The notes below the pieces were generated by a model, which saw only the letters and a list, made by a program, of their open reading frames with translations, had not been told where the DNA came from and made no database searches. A DNA stretch of 64,000 bases from Hypericibacter sp963696655 (GTDB taxonomy: Bacteria; Pseudomonadota; Alphaproteobacteria; Dongiales; Dongiaceae): positions 5,266 to 69,265 of the forward strand of contig CAVOLB010000089.1 in the NCBI GenBank assembly GCA_963696655.1. Reading direction: 5' to 3'. The position numbers and the translations under genes were made by a program. Within the stretch, counting starts at the first letter, position 1. Each line of letters starts with the position of its first letter. This document shows positions 8,385 to 17,175 of the stretch, in pieces.

Positions 8385-11300
8385 GTGACGGAGCTTTCCA
8401 GATATGAGTTCGAGACATTGCGGGAGGGCCGCGAGTTCGTCCTCTATCGCGGCCGACAGCGCGACAATGCCGTTTCGATCCTGGTTCTGGCGCCGGTTCT
8501 GGTGCAGCAGGCGCCGTTGAGCCTCGCGCGGCTCGAACATGAATATTCCTTGGCCGACAAGCTCGATCCCGCCTGGGCCGTGCGTCCCCTCGCGCTCGTC
8601 CGGCATGACGGCCGCCCGATGCTGGTGCTTCAGGACCCCGGCGGCCATCCCCTCATCGGCGTACGCGGGCGCCCGCTGGAGGTGACCCGTTTCCTGCAGG
8701 TGGCGATCGCCCTGACGGCGGCCTTGCGCCAGGTCCATCAGCGCGGGCTCATTCACAAGGACATCAAGCCCGCGCATCTGCTGGTCGACGGCGCAAGCAA
8801 TGTCTGGCTCACGGGCTTCGGCATCGCGTCGCTGCTGCCGCGCGAACGCCAGGCGCCCGCGCCGCCGGAGATCATCGCCGGAACCTTCGCCTATATGGCG
8901 CCCGAGCAGACCGGCCGCATGAACCGGTCGATCGATGCCCGCAGCGACCTCTATTCGCTGGGCGTCACTCTCTATGAATTGCTCACGGGCGTTCTGCCTT
9001 TCACCGCCTCGGATCCGATGGAATGGGTCCATTGCCATGTCGCCCGCCAGCCGACGCCGCCGAACGAACGCATCGAGGGGATTCCCGATCCCATCGGCGC
9101 CATCATCCTGAAGCTTCTCGCCAAGACCGCCGAAGACCGTTATCAGACGGCGGCCGGCGTCGAAGCCGACCTGCGGCGGTGCCTCGGGGGATGGGAGACT
9201 CAGCGCCGCATCGATCCGTTCCGCCTAGCCGCGCACGATGCGCCGGACCGGTTGATGATTCCGGAGAAGCTCTACGGGCGCGAAGCCGAGATCGACGCCC
9301 TCGTCTCCGCCTTCGATCGCGTCGTCATTCGCGGCACGACCGAGCTCGTGCTGGTGTCCGGCTACGCGGGCATCGGCAAGTCCTCGATCGTCAACGAACT
9401 CCACAAGGCCCAGGTCGCCTCCCGCGGGCTCTTCGCCGCCGGCAAGTTCGATCAGTATAAGCGCAACATTCCCTACGCCACGCTGGCGCAGGCGTTTCAG
9501 AGCCTGATCCGCCAGCTGCTCAGCAAGAACGACGCGGAGCTGGCCCGCTGGCGCGATGCATTGCTGGAGGCGCTGGGGTCCAGCGGCCAGCTCATGGTCA
9601 ACCTGATCCCGGAGCTCGTCCACGTCATCGGCGACCAGCCGCCCGTTCCCGAGCTTCCGCCGCGCGATGCGCAGAACCGGTTCCAGCAGGTGTTCCGACG
9701 CTTCCTCGGCGTCTTCGCGCGGCCGGAGCATCCCCTCGCCCTGTTCCTCGACGATCTGCAATGGATGGACATGGCGACCCTCGAGCTTCTCGAACGCCTC
9801 GCCACCGATCCGGAGGTCAGCCATCTCCTGCTGGTCTGCGCCTATCGCGACAACGAGGTTGGCCCCGGCCACCCGCTCGCGCGCGCGCTGGAGGCGATCC
9901 GCGGAACCGGCGCCAATGTGAAACAGATCGTGCTCGCTCCCCTTCTGCCGAGCGATGTGAGGTGCCTCGTCGCCGACGCCCTGCATGCCGAGCAGGGAAA
10001 AGTGCAGCCCCTGGCCGAGCTGGTGTTCGAGAAGACCGGCGGCAATCCCTTCTTTGCGATCCAGTTCGTCATGGCCCTGGCAGAGGAGAGTCTGCTGTCG
10101 TTCAATCCCGACGCCGCGGCGTGGCATTGGGACATGGATCGAATCCGTGCCAAGCGCATCACCGCCAACGTGGCGGAGCTCATGGCGGGAAAGCTCAGTC
10201 GCCTCCCGACCGTTGCTGTGAACGTCCTGCAGCAACTGGCCTGCCTTGGCAACAACGCCCGGGTATCCACATTGACGATGCTGCTGGGGATGCCCGAAGA
10301 CGCGGTCCGCGCGGCGCTATGGGAGGCCGTCCGGACGGGGCTCGTTCTCCGTCCCGAGGGCGGCGGCTACTCCTTCCTCCATGACCGTGTCCAGGAGGCG
10401 GCATACGCCCTGATCCCCGACGCCGAGCGGCCGGCCGCGCATCTCCGGATTGGACGGGTTCTTGCGTCTCGGACCGCCGCCGCGGAGCTCGAGGAGAGTA
10501 TCTTCGAGATCGTCAACCAGCTCGATCGCGGCGCCGCCTTGATTCATTCGCCCGAGGAGCGGAGGCAGGTTGCCGCGCTCAATCTCATTGCCGGCAAGCG
10601 CGCCAAGGCTTCGACCGCCTATGCGTCGGCGCTGGCCTACTTCGCGGCAGGCTCCGCCTTGCTGGCGGAAGCCAGCTGGGAGCTCGACTATCGCCTCATG
10701 TTCGATCTGGAGCGCCATCGCGCCGAGTGCGAGTTTCTGACCGGGGATCTCCCCGCGGCCGAGGCGCGTCTCTCGGCCCTGTCGGCACGGGTGATCGATC
10801 TCGTCGACCGGGCGGCGGTCGCCCGGCTTCGCCTGGCTCTCTACACCACCCTCGATCGAACCGATCGCGGCGTCGAGGTGGGCCTCGATTGCCTGCGCCA
10901 TGTCGGCATCGAGCTCTCCCCGCATCCGACCGACGGCGGCGTCAGTCGGGAGCTCGATCGGATGTGGCAGTTGCTTGCCGGCCGACCGATCGAGCAACTG
11001 CTCGATTTGCCGCTGATGACCGATCCCGACTGGCTTGCCACCATGGATGTTCTTGCGGAGCTGCTGCCGCCGGCGCGCTTCACCGACAACAATCTCCATG
11101 ACGTCGTTCTCCTGCGCATGACGAATCTGAGCCTGGAGCACGGCAACTGCGACGCCTCCTGCCACGCCTATGCCGTCCTCAACATCGTCCTGGGTCTTCG
11201 TCTGGGCGACTACCAGGCGGGATTCCGCTTCGGGCAGCTCGGCCGCGATCTGGTGGACAAGCGCGGGCTGGAGCGGTTCAAGGCCCGGGTCTATATGGCC

Positions 11301-13796
11301 TTCGGCGCGATCACCATCCCCTGGACCATGCATCTCCTGTCGGGCCGCGTCCTCATCAAGCACGCCTTCGACATGGCCAATGCGATGGGAGACCTGACCT
11401 ATGCCGTCTATAGCTGCAAGAACCTGGTCACGAACCTGCTGATCTCGGGAGAGCCGCTCCAGGAGGTCCAGCGCGAGGCCGAGCAGGCGCTGGCGTTTGC
11501 CCGGAAGGCCCGGTTCGGCCTGTATGTCGATGTCTTCACCGACCAGTTGATGCTGATCCGCGAGTTGCGCGGACTCGAACCCGACGTCTTCCGCCCCGAG
11601 GGTTCGGAACTGGACGATCGCTGGTTCGAGAAGCATCTCGGCGAAGGCGGCGCGCGCCTGGCGCTCGCCACGTCCTGGTACTGGATCCACAGGATGCAGG
11701 CGCGCTTTTTGGCGCAGGACGATACCGGCGGCGTCGCCGCCGCCGCGAGCGCCCACGATCTCCTCTGGGCGACGCGGTCGCATCTGGAGATTGCCGAGTA
11801 TCATTTCTACGGCGCCCTCACACGGGCCGCGGCCTGCGATTCGGCCAATGGCGAGCTGCGCGAGCGGCATTTTGGCCTGCTGCAGGCTCATCGCCGCCAG
11901 ATCGCGATCTGGGCCGAGAGCTGCCCGGAGAATTTCGCGAACCGCGACGCCCTGGTGGCGGCGGAAATCGCGCGGCTGGAAGGGCGGGAGCTGGACGCGA
12001 TGCGCCTCTATGAAGAGGCCATCCGGCTGGCACGGCAAAATGGCTTCGTCCAGAACGAAGCCATCGCCAACGAACTCGCGGCCCGCTTCTACCGGGCCCG
12101 CGGCTTTCAGACGAGTGCCGACGCCTACATCCTGGCCGCCCGCGCCTGCTATCTTCGCTGGGGTGCCGACGGCAAGGTCCGTCTTCTGGACCGGAACTAC
12201 CCGCAGCTGCGCCGCGATCTGGCCCTGCCGCGGCCCGAAAGCACGATCGGCACGACGGTCGAACGTCTGGATCTCGCGACCATGGTCAAGGTGTCGCAAG
12301 CCGTCTCGAGCGAGATCGACCTGCCCAAGCTCATCGACACATTCATGGTGCTGGCGCTCGAGCAGGCGGGTGCCGATCGCGGTCTGCTGATCCTCTCGCG
12401 CGGCGACGAGTTGCAGATCGAGGCGGAAGCCACCACCCTTCGCGATACCGTCGTGGTCCATCTCCGGCGGTCGGCCGCGGCGGCCGAGGAGCTTCCCGAA
12501 TCGGTTCTGCGCTATGTCCTGCGCACGCAGGACAGCCTCCTGCTGGACGACGCGTCGAACCGGAACCCGTTCTCGGGAGACAAGTATATCCGACGCAACC
12601 GCAGCCGCTCGATCCTGTGCCTGCCCCTGATCAAGCAAGCCAAGCTGACCGGCATTCTCTATCTCGAGAACCGCCTCACCTCCCATGTCTTCACACCTGC
12701 CCGGATCGCCGTGCTGAGACTGCTGGCCTCCCAGGCCGCGATCTCGCTCGAGAATGCCCGCCTGTTCGCCGACCTGCAGCATGCGGAGGCCTATCTTGCG
12801 GAATCCCAGCGCCTCGCCCATATGGGCAGCTTCGCCTTCAACAGCTCGCACACGAAGTTGTTCTGGTCCGAGGAGATCTATCGGATCTACGAGGTCGGCC
12901 GGGAGACCGCGCCGACATTCGAAGTCGGGCGCCAGCGGAATCACCCGGGAGAACCAACCCTGGTTCAGAAGATCATGGATCAGGTGTCCGAGGGCGGCGG
13001 GAACTGCGAGCTCGATCACCGGTTGAAGATGCCGGACGGCTCGACAAAGAACCTTCATGTGGTGGTCCATGCGGAGCGGAATGCGGCGGGCGAGCTCGAT
13101 TATGTCGGAACGGTGATGGACGTCACCGCCTCGATACAGGCCCAGGAACGCCTGCGCGCCTCGCTCCAGGAGAAGGAGGCCCTGCTCAAGGAGGTCCACC
13201 ACAGGGTCAAGAACAATCTACAGCTGATCAGCAGCCTGCTGAGTCTTCAGGCCTCCCGGATCGGCGATCCCGCGGTCGCCGAGCTGTTCTCCGAAAGCCG
13301 CAATCGGGTTCGCTCGATGGCCCTGGTCCATGAGAATCTCTACCGGGCGGGCAATTTCGCCAGAATCCCCATGCGGACCCATGTGCAGAATCTGTGCGCC
13401 CATCTGATCCGCGCCTATGGGCTGCACAGCCGTCACGTCGATCTGACGACCGACATCGACGAGGTCGAGCTGGGCCTCGACCAGGCCATCGCCACCGGCC
13501 TGATCATCAACGAGCTCGTCTCGAACGCCTTGAAGCACGCCTTCCCCGACGAGCGGCCGGGACGGGTCCGGGTCGAGCTCAAGCTGCTCGCCGCTGGGCG
13601 CTGCAGGCTGGCCGTCATCGACAACGGCGTCGGCCTGCCTACCGACCGGAACGCCCAGCAGGCCGATACCGTCGGCCTGCAGCTCGTCTATGATCTGATG
13701 CAGCAGCTTCATGCTAGACTCGATCTGCAACGCGAAGGCGGCACGACATTCGCCATCGTTTTCGACGCGGACACGGGAACGGAGACCAACCGATGA
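8385..13796 (+). CDS. Kinase-like / AAA ATPase / GAF / PAS / HisKA_2 sensor kinase
   Basis: A 1803-residue cytoplasmic signalling protein. The order is: serine/threonine-kinase-like domain (about 5-270, HKDIKP at 124); AAA/STAND ATPase with Walker A GYAGIGKSS near 326 and Walker B LALFLDD near 450; a long helical TPR-like region; GAF (about 1305-1460); PAS (about 1465-1580); HisKA_2 box KEVHHRVKNNLQL near 1600; and an HATPase with NELVSNALKHA. It matches the known trifunctional kinase family. The kinase-like domain lacks the usual DFG Asp (TGFG), the catalytic-loop Asn (KPAH) and an obvious VAIK Lys, so it may only bind. The start is GTG after AAGGCGG. It overlaps the next gene by 4 bases. 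Confidence 0.88.
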   Translation: MTELSRYEFETLREGREFVLYRGRQRDNAVSILVLAPVLVQQAPLSLARLEHEYSLADKLDPAWAVRPLALVRHDGRPMLVLQDPGGHPLIGVRGRPLEVTRFLQVAIALTAALRQVHQRGLIHKDIKPAHLLVDGASNVWLTGFGIASLLPRERQAPAPPEIIAGTFAYMAPEQTGRMNRSIDARSDLYSLGVTLYELLTGVLPFTASDPMEWVHCHVARQPTPPNERIEGIPDPIGAIILKLLAKTAEDRYQTAAGVEADLRRCLGGWETQRRIDPFRLAAHDAPDRLMIPEKLYGREAEIDALVSAFDRVVIRGTTELVLVSGYAGIGKSSIVNELHKAQVASRGLFAAGKFDQYKRNIPYATLAQAFQSLIRQLLSKNDAELARWRDALLEALGSSGQLMVNLIPELVHVIGDQPPVPELPPRDAQNRFQQVFRRFLGVFARPEHPLALFLDDLQWMDMATLELLERLATDPEVSHLLLVCAYRDNEVGPGHPLARALEAIRGTGANVKQIVLAPLLPSDVRCLVADALHAEQGKVQPLAELVFEKTGGNPFFAIQFVMALAEESLLSFNPDAAAWHWDMDRIRAKRITANVAELMAGKLSRLPTVAVNVLQQLACLGNNARVSTLTMLLGMPEDAVRAALWEAVRTGLVLRPEGGGYSFLHDRVQEAAYALIPDAERPAAHLRIGRVLASRTAAAELEESIFEIVNQLDRGAALIHSPEERRQVAALNLIAGKRAKASTAYASALAYFAAGSALLAEASWELDYRLMFDLERHRAECEFLTGDLPAAEARLSALSARVIDLVDRAAVARLRLALYTTLDRTDRGVEVGLDCLRHVGIELSPHPTDGGVSRELDRMWQLLAGRPIEQLLDLPLMTDPDWLATMDVLAELLPPARFTDNNLHDVVLLRMTNLSLEHGNCDASCHAYAVLNIVLGLRLGDYQAGFRFGQLGRDLVDKRGLERFKARVYMAFGAITIPWTMHLLSGRVLIKHAFDMANAMGDLTYAVYSCKNLVTNLLISGEPLQEVQREAEQALAFARKARFGLYVDVFTDQLMLIRELRGLEPDVFRPEGSELDDRWFEKHLGEGGARLALATSWYWIHRMQARFLAQDDTGGVAAAASAHDLLWATRSHLEIAEYHFYGALTRAAACDSANGELRERHFGLLQAHRRQIAIWAESCPENFANRDALVAAEIARLEGRELDAMRLYEEAIRLARQNGFVQNEAIANELAARFYRARGFQTSADAYILAARACYLRWGADGKVRLLDRNYPQLRRDLALPRPESTIGTTVERLDLATMVKVSQAVSSEIDLPKLIDTFMVLALEQAGADRGLLILSRGDELQIEAEATTLRDTVVVHLRRSAAAAEELPESVLRYVLRTQDSLLLDDASNRNPFSGDKYIRRNRSRSILCLPLIKQAKLTGILYLENRLTSHVFTPARIAVLRLLASQAAISLENARLFADLQHAEAYLAESQRLAHMGSFAFNSSHTKLFWSEEIYRIYEVGRETAPTFEVGRQRNHPGEPTLVQKIMDQVSEGGGNCELDHRLKMPDGSTKNLHVVVHAERNAAGELDYVGTVMDVTASIQAQERLRASLQEKEALLKEVHHRVKNNLQLISSLLSLQASRIGDPAVAELFSESRNRVRSMALVHENLYRAGNFARIPMRTHVQNLCAHLIRAYGLHSRHVDLTTDIDEVELGLDQAIATGLIINELVSNALKHAFPDERPGRVRVELKLLAAGRCRLAVIDNGVGLPTDRNAQQADTVGLQLVYDLMQQLHARLDLQREGGTTFAIVFDADTGTETNR

Positions 13797-15304
13797 CGCC
13801 CGCCAAGATCCTGGTCGTCGAGGATGACCGGGTGGTCGCCAGGGATATCCAGCAGCAGCTGAACCGGATCGGCCACACGGTCGTCGGCATGATCGCCCGC
13901 GGCGAAGAGGCACCGCCGCTCGCGCTGAAGACCCGGCCCGACCTCGTGCTGATGGATATCCGGCTCGAGGGCGAGATCGACGGCATCGACGCCGCCCAGC
14001 AGATCCGCGAACAATGCCATATCCCCGTCGTCTTCCTCACGGCGTATGCGGATGACGAAACCGTCCAGCGCGCCAGCCTGACGGAGCCCTTCGGTTATCT
14101 GCTAAAGCCGTTCGAGGATTCCCAGCTGCGAACGGTGATCGAGATGGCCCTGTTCAAGCATGCCGCCGAGCGAAAGCTGCGGGAGAGCGAGCGCCGGTTC
14201 GTGACCACACTCTCCAGTATCGGCGACGCCGTCATCGCGACCGACAATGGGGCCCGCGTCACCTTCATGAATCCGGTGGCCGAGACTCTGACCGGTTGGC
14301 CGCAGCGGGATGCGATCGGACAGCCGCTCGCCGAGGTCTTCCGCATCGTCAATGAGGAGACCGGGAGGACGGTCGAGGATCCCGCCGCCAAGGTGTTGCG
14401 CCTGGGGACGGTGGTCGGGCTGGCGAATCACACCGTGTTGCTCTCTCGCGACGGTCGCACGGTGCCGATCGACGATTGCGGCTCGCCCATCATCGACGAC
14501 AAGGGCGACATCACCGGCGCCGTCCTGGTGTTTCGCGACATCACCGAACGCAGGCTGGTGGAGGAGGCGTTGCGCCGGGCCCATACCAACCTGATGCATG
14601 GCGCGCGCCTGATGACCATGGGCGAGCTCGCGGCGTCGATTGCCCATGAGGTGAACCAGCCTCTCATGGCGATCGTCACCAATGCCGAAGCCTGCCTGCT
14701 CTGGCTGGCGAAGGACAAGCCGAACCTGGACGAGGCGCGGGGAGCCGCCGAACGCATCGTCAGGAACGGCCACCACGCCGGCGATGTCGTCAAGACGATC
14801 CGCGCGCTTGCCCGGAAGTCCTCCCCCGAAATGACGCTGCTCGACCTCAACAGCATGGTCGTCGAGATGCTGGACCTGATGCGAGCCGAGCTGCGCCGGA
14901 ACGACGTCGCGCTCGAGCATGATCTGCCACCCGGCCTCGAGCCGATCATGGGCGACCGGGTCCAGTTGCAGCAGGTCGTCGTGAACATGATCATGAACGG
15001 CATCGAGGCGATGACGTCGGTCACCGACAGGCCGCGGCGGCTGCGCGTGACGACCGAGCGTTCCGAGGAGGGGCTCCTGCAGGTTTCCGTCGCGGACTCC
15101 GGCACGGGCATCGACCCGGCCCGGCAGGATCGGATTTTCGAGCCCTTCTACACGACCAAGCCCGAGGGCATGGGCATGGGCCTGTCGATCTGCCGATCGA
15201 TCGTCGAGGCGCATGGCGGCCGCCTCTGGGCCGACACCCATGCGCCTCACGGCAGCATCTTTCGATTCATCCTGCCGACAGCGAGCGGGAGGGGCCTCGA
15301 TTGA
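13793..15304 (+). CDS. REC-PAS-HisKA-HATPase hybrid sensor kinase, FixL-like
   Basis: A 503-residue protein with an N-terminal receiver domain (phospho-acceptor Asp55 in LVLMDIRLEG), a PAS domain (about 140-260), a HisKA dimerisation domain with His285 in ASIAHEVNQPL, and an HATPase domain with NMIMNGIEA and GMGMGLSICRSI. It has no membrane segment, so it senses inside the cell. The receiver could accept phosphate from the preceding HisKA_2 kinase, and the kinase could phosphorylate the following regulator (inferred from operon order). Start ATG overlaps the stop of the large kinase (ATGA). The PAS shows no obvious haem-binding His of true FixL that I can confirm. Confidence 0.88.
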   Translation: MTPAKILVVEDDRVVARDIQQQLNRIGHTVVGMIARGEEAPPLALKTRPDLVLMDIRLEGEIDGIDAAQQIREQCHIPVVFLTAYADDETVQRASLTEPFGYLLKPFEDSQLRTVIEMALFKHAAERKLRESERRFVTTLSSIGDAVIATDNGARVTFMNPVAETLTGWPQRDAIGQPLAEVFRIVNEETGRTVEDPAAKVLRLGTVVGLANHTVLLSRDGRTVPIDDCGSPIIDDKGDITGAVLVFRDITERRLVEEALRRAHTNLMHGARLMTMGELAASIAHEVNQPLMAIVTNAEACLLWLAKDKPNLDEARGAAERIVRNGHHAGDVVKTIRALARKSSPEMTLLDLNSMVVEMLDLMRAELRRNDVALEHDLPPGLEPIMGDRVQLQQVVVNMIMNGIEAMTSVTDRPRRLRVTTERSEEGLLQVSVADSGTGIDPARQDRIFEPFYTTKPEGMGMGLSICRSIVEAHGGRLWADTHAPHGSIFRFILPTASGRGLD

Positions 15305-15939
15305 CAGCCCAGAATGAGAGCAATCCTCCGACTGTCTTCGTCATCGACGACGACCGGGACATCCGCGAGGCGCTGCAGAGTCTTCTGCGGTCGGTGAGCT
15401 TGCGGGTCGAGCTGTTCGCCACGGTCCAGGAGTTCCTGGATCGCGCCGGCTCCAACCGTCACGGCTGCCTGGTTCTCGACGTCAGGCTGCCCGGACGCAG
15501 CGGGCTCGATTTTCACGATGATCTCATCAAGGAGGGCGTGCATCTGCCGGTCGTGTTCATCAGCGGTCACGCCGACATTCCGATGTCGGTCCGGGCCATG
15601 AAGGCCGGCGCCGTCGAGTTCCTGACCAAGCCGGTTCGCCATCAGGACCTCCTCGACGCGATCTATCTCGCGATCGAGCAGGACCTGGCGCGCCTGGACG
15701 GCGAGCGGTCCGTCGCCGGACTCCGTGCCGTGTTCGAGAGCCTCACGCCGCGCGAGCGGGAGGTGCTGGGCTTGGTTGCCGCCGGCCTGCTCAACAAGCA
15801 GATCGCCGCGCAGATCGGCATCAGCGAGGCCACGGTCAAGCTGCATCGGGGGCAGGTGATGCGCAAGATGCAGGCGCGCACGCTGGCCGACCTGATCCGG
15901 ATGGTGGACAAGCTCCAGCTCTCCCGGTCGAAGCCGTAA
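15301..15939 (+). CDS. FixJ/NarL-family response regulator
   Basis: A 212-residue transcription regulator: receiver domain at 10-130 with acidic pair IDDD, acceptor Asp60 in CLVLDVRLPGRSGLDF and the switch Lys in FLTKPV; then a LuxR-type helix-turn-helix (LTPREREVLGLVAAGL, ISEATVKLHRGQVMRKM). The start is TTG overlapping the previous stop by 4 bases, giving strict translational coupling to the kinase. It is the natural DNA-binding output of the three-gene operon. The receiver is very similar to that of the protein encoded at 16257-17063. Confidence 0.88.
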   Translation: MTAQNESNPPTVFVIDDDRDIREALQSLLRSVSLRVELFATVQEFLDRAGSNRHGCLVLDVRLPGRSGLDFHDDLIKEGVHLPVVFISGHADIPMSVRAMKAGAVEFLTKPVRHQDLLDAIYLAIEQDLARLDGERSVAGLRAVFESLTPREREVLGLVAAGLLNKQIAAQIGISEATVKLHRGQVMRKMQARTLADLIRMVDKLQLSRSKP

Positions 15940-16256
15940 GACGACCTCGCCGGCCCTTCCCACCATTCCCCGTCTTCTGTCGGTGCCGGCGACGAGGGCC
16001 GAGCCCCCGCCCCTCCCGGTTGCACGGGCGGCGGCACCTGGTCCCGTCGTCGCGATGGCGCCGAGTCAATAAGGGCAGAAAGCAACAAATCCGGAGCGAT
16101 CGATGCAAGGCCGGCGGCGGCCCGCTCTGCTACTCCTGCATCCATGATCTGCCAACGCGACGAAACCGAGCCGCTCCTCCCCGGTGGCACATGCCGGCGC
16201 CGGCCCGCCGAGAAGCGCGGAAGGCGTCCAAGCCAGATCGGAAGGAGGCACTTCCT
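15940..16256. other. Intergenic region before the winged-helix/REC gene
   Basis: A 317-base gap between two co-directional regulator genes. An open frame in phase with the next gene extends into it from 16020, but composition and ribosome-site position favour a start at 16257. No operator or RNA structure is recognised. Confidence 0.3.
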
Positions 16257-17063
16257 GTGTTGATTCAAAATCTCACGAACCTGCCGATCCCGAACCAGCC
16301 TGCGCGCGGCTGGGCTGCGCCGAGGGTCGAGTCTCCCCGCACCGACCACGATCCGTCCGCGATCCGGTTTCGGCACTATTGCGTCCTCCCGCGCGCCCGT
16401 CAGCTTCTGGCCCACGGCCGCTCCCTGGAGATCGGCAGCCGCGCCTTCGACCTCCTGGTCGTGCTGCTGGAATCCCGAGGCACGCTCGTCACCAAGAACG
16501 AGATCGTGAAACGCGTCTGGCCCTCGACGCTCGTCGAAGACAGCAACCTGCGGGTTCAGATGACGGCGCTTCGGAAGGTGCTGGGCAGGGATGGAGACAT
16601 CATCAAGACCGTGCCCGGGCGCGGCTATATGTTCGCGGTCGAGGCCGCCACGGAGCCGCCGGTATCGCCTTTCTGCGAACCGCCCGTCCGCGACCCGGCG
16701 ATCGTGGCCGTCATCGATGACGATCGCGGCGTCCGCGAGGCGCTTCACAGCCTGCTGCGGTCCGCAGGCATGCGAGTGGAGCTGTTCGGGTCGGTCCCGG
16801 AGTTCCTCGACAGCGCCGAGGGGATGCTTCCCGATTGCGTCGTCCTCGATGTCATGCTGCCCGGAAAAAGCGGGCTGGATTTTCACGAGGACCTGGTCAG
16901 GGCGAAACGGCACCTCCCCGTCATCTTCATCAGCGGCCAGGCCGACGTGCCGATGTCGGTCCGGGCCATGAAAGGCGGCGCCGTCGAGTTCCTGACGAAA
17001 CCCGTCCGCCATCGGGATTTGCTGCGGGCGATCCTTCAGGCGATCGCGCCGGTTTCGGCGTAG
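16257..17063 (+). CDS. Winged-helix DNA-binding + C-terminal receiver protein (reversed domain order)
   Basis: A 268-residue protein with an OmpR/CadC-type winged helix first (about residues 35-125: LEIGSRAFDLLVVLLESRG, LVEDSNLRVQMTALRKVLG, VPGRGYMF) and a FixJ-type receiver last (about 145-265: VAVIDDDRGVREALHSLLRS, VLDVMLPGKSGLDFHEDL, FLTKPVRH). Typical response regulators carry the receiver first. The receiver is closely similar to that of the FixJ-like protein 300 bases upstream, suggesting duplication and fusion. The GTG start has GGAGG eight bases before it. It may be activated by the same kinases. A long Pro/Arg-rich N-terminus (first 35 residues) is of unknown role. Confidence 0.82.
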   Translation: MLIQNLTNLPIPNQPARGWAAPRVESPRTDHDPSAIRFRHYCVLPRARQLLAHGRSLEIGSRAFDLLVVLLESRGTLVTKNEIVKRVWPSTLVEDSNLRVQMTALRKVLGRDGDIIKTVPGRGYMFAVEAATEPPVSPFCEPPVRDPAIVAVIDDDRGVREALHSLLRSAGMRVELFGSVPEFLDSAEGMLPDCVVLDVMLPGKSGLDFHEDLVRAKRHLPVIFISGQADVPMSVRAMKGGAVEFLTKPVRHRDLLRAILQAIAPVSA

Positions 17064-17175
17064 CGGCCTGCCGGCCCGCCGTCGATTGCCGCCTCGGGGC
17101 CCGGCGCCTGAGATGCGCCGTCTCATGCCTGCCGATCACCGGAAACCCGATCCATAGCTGCCGTCAGGAGTGAAC

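Noticed and set aside
10317..13202. A 961-codon open frame on the minus strand inside the large kinase gene
   Set aside because: It is a shadow: high GC removes stops, the encoded protein is low-complexity without motifs, and the plus frame holds clear conserved domains. The same holds for other long opposite-strand frames in this window.
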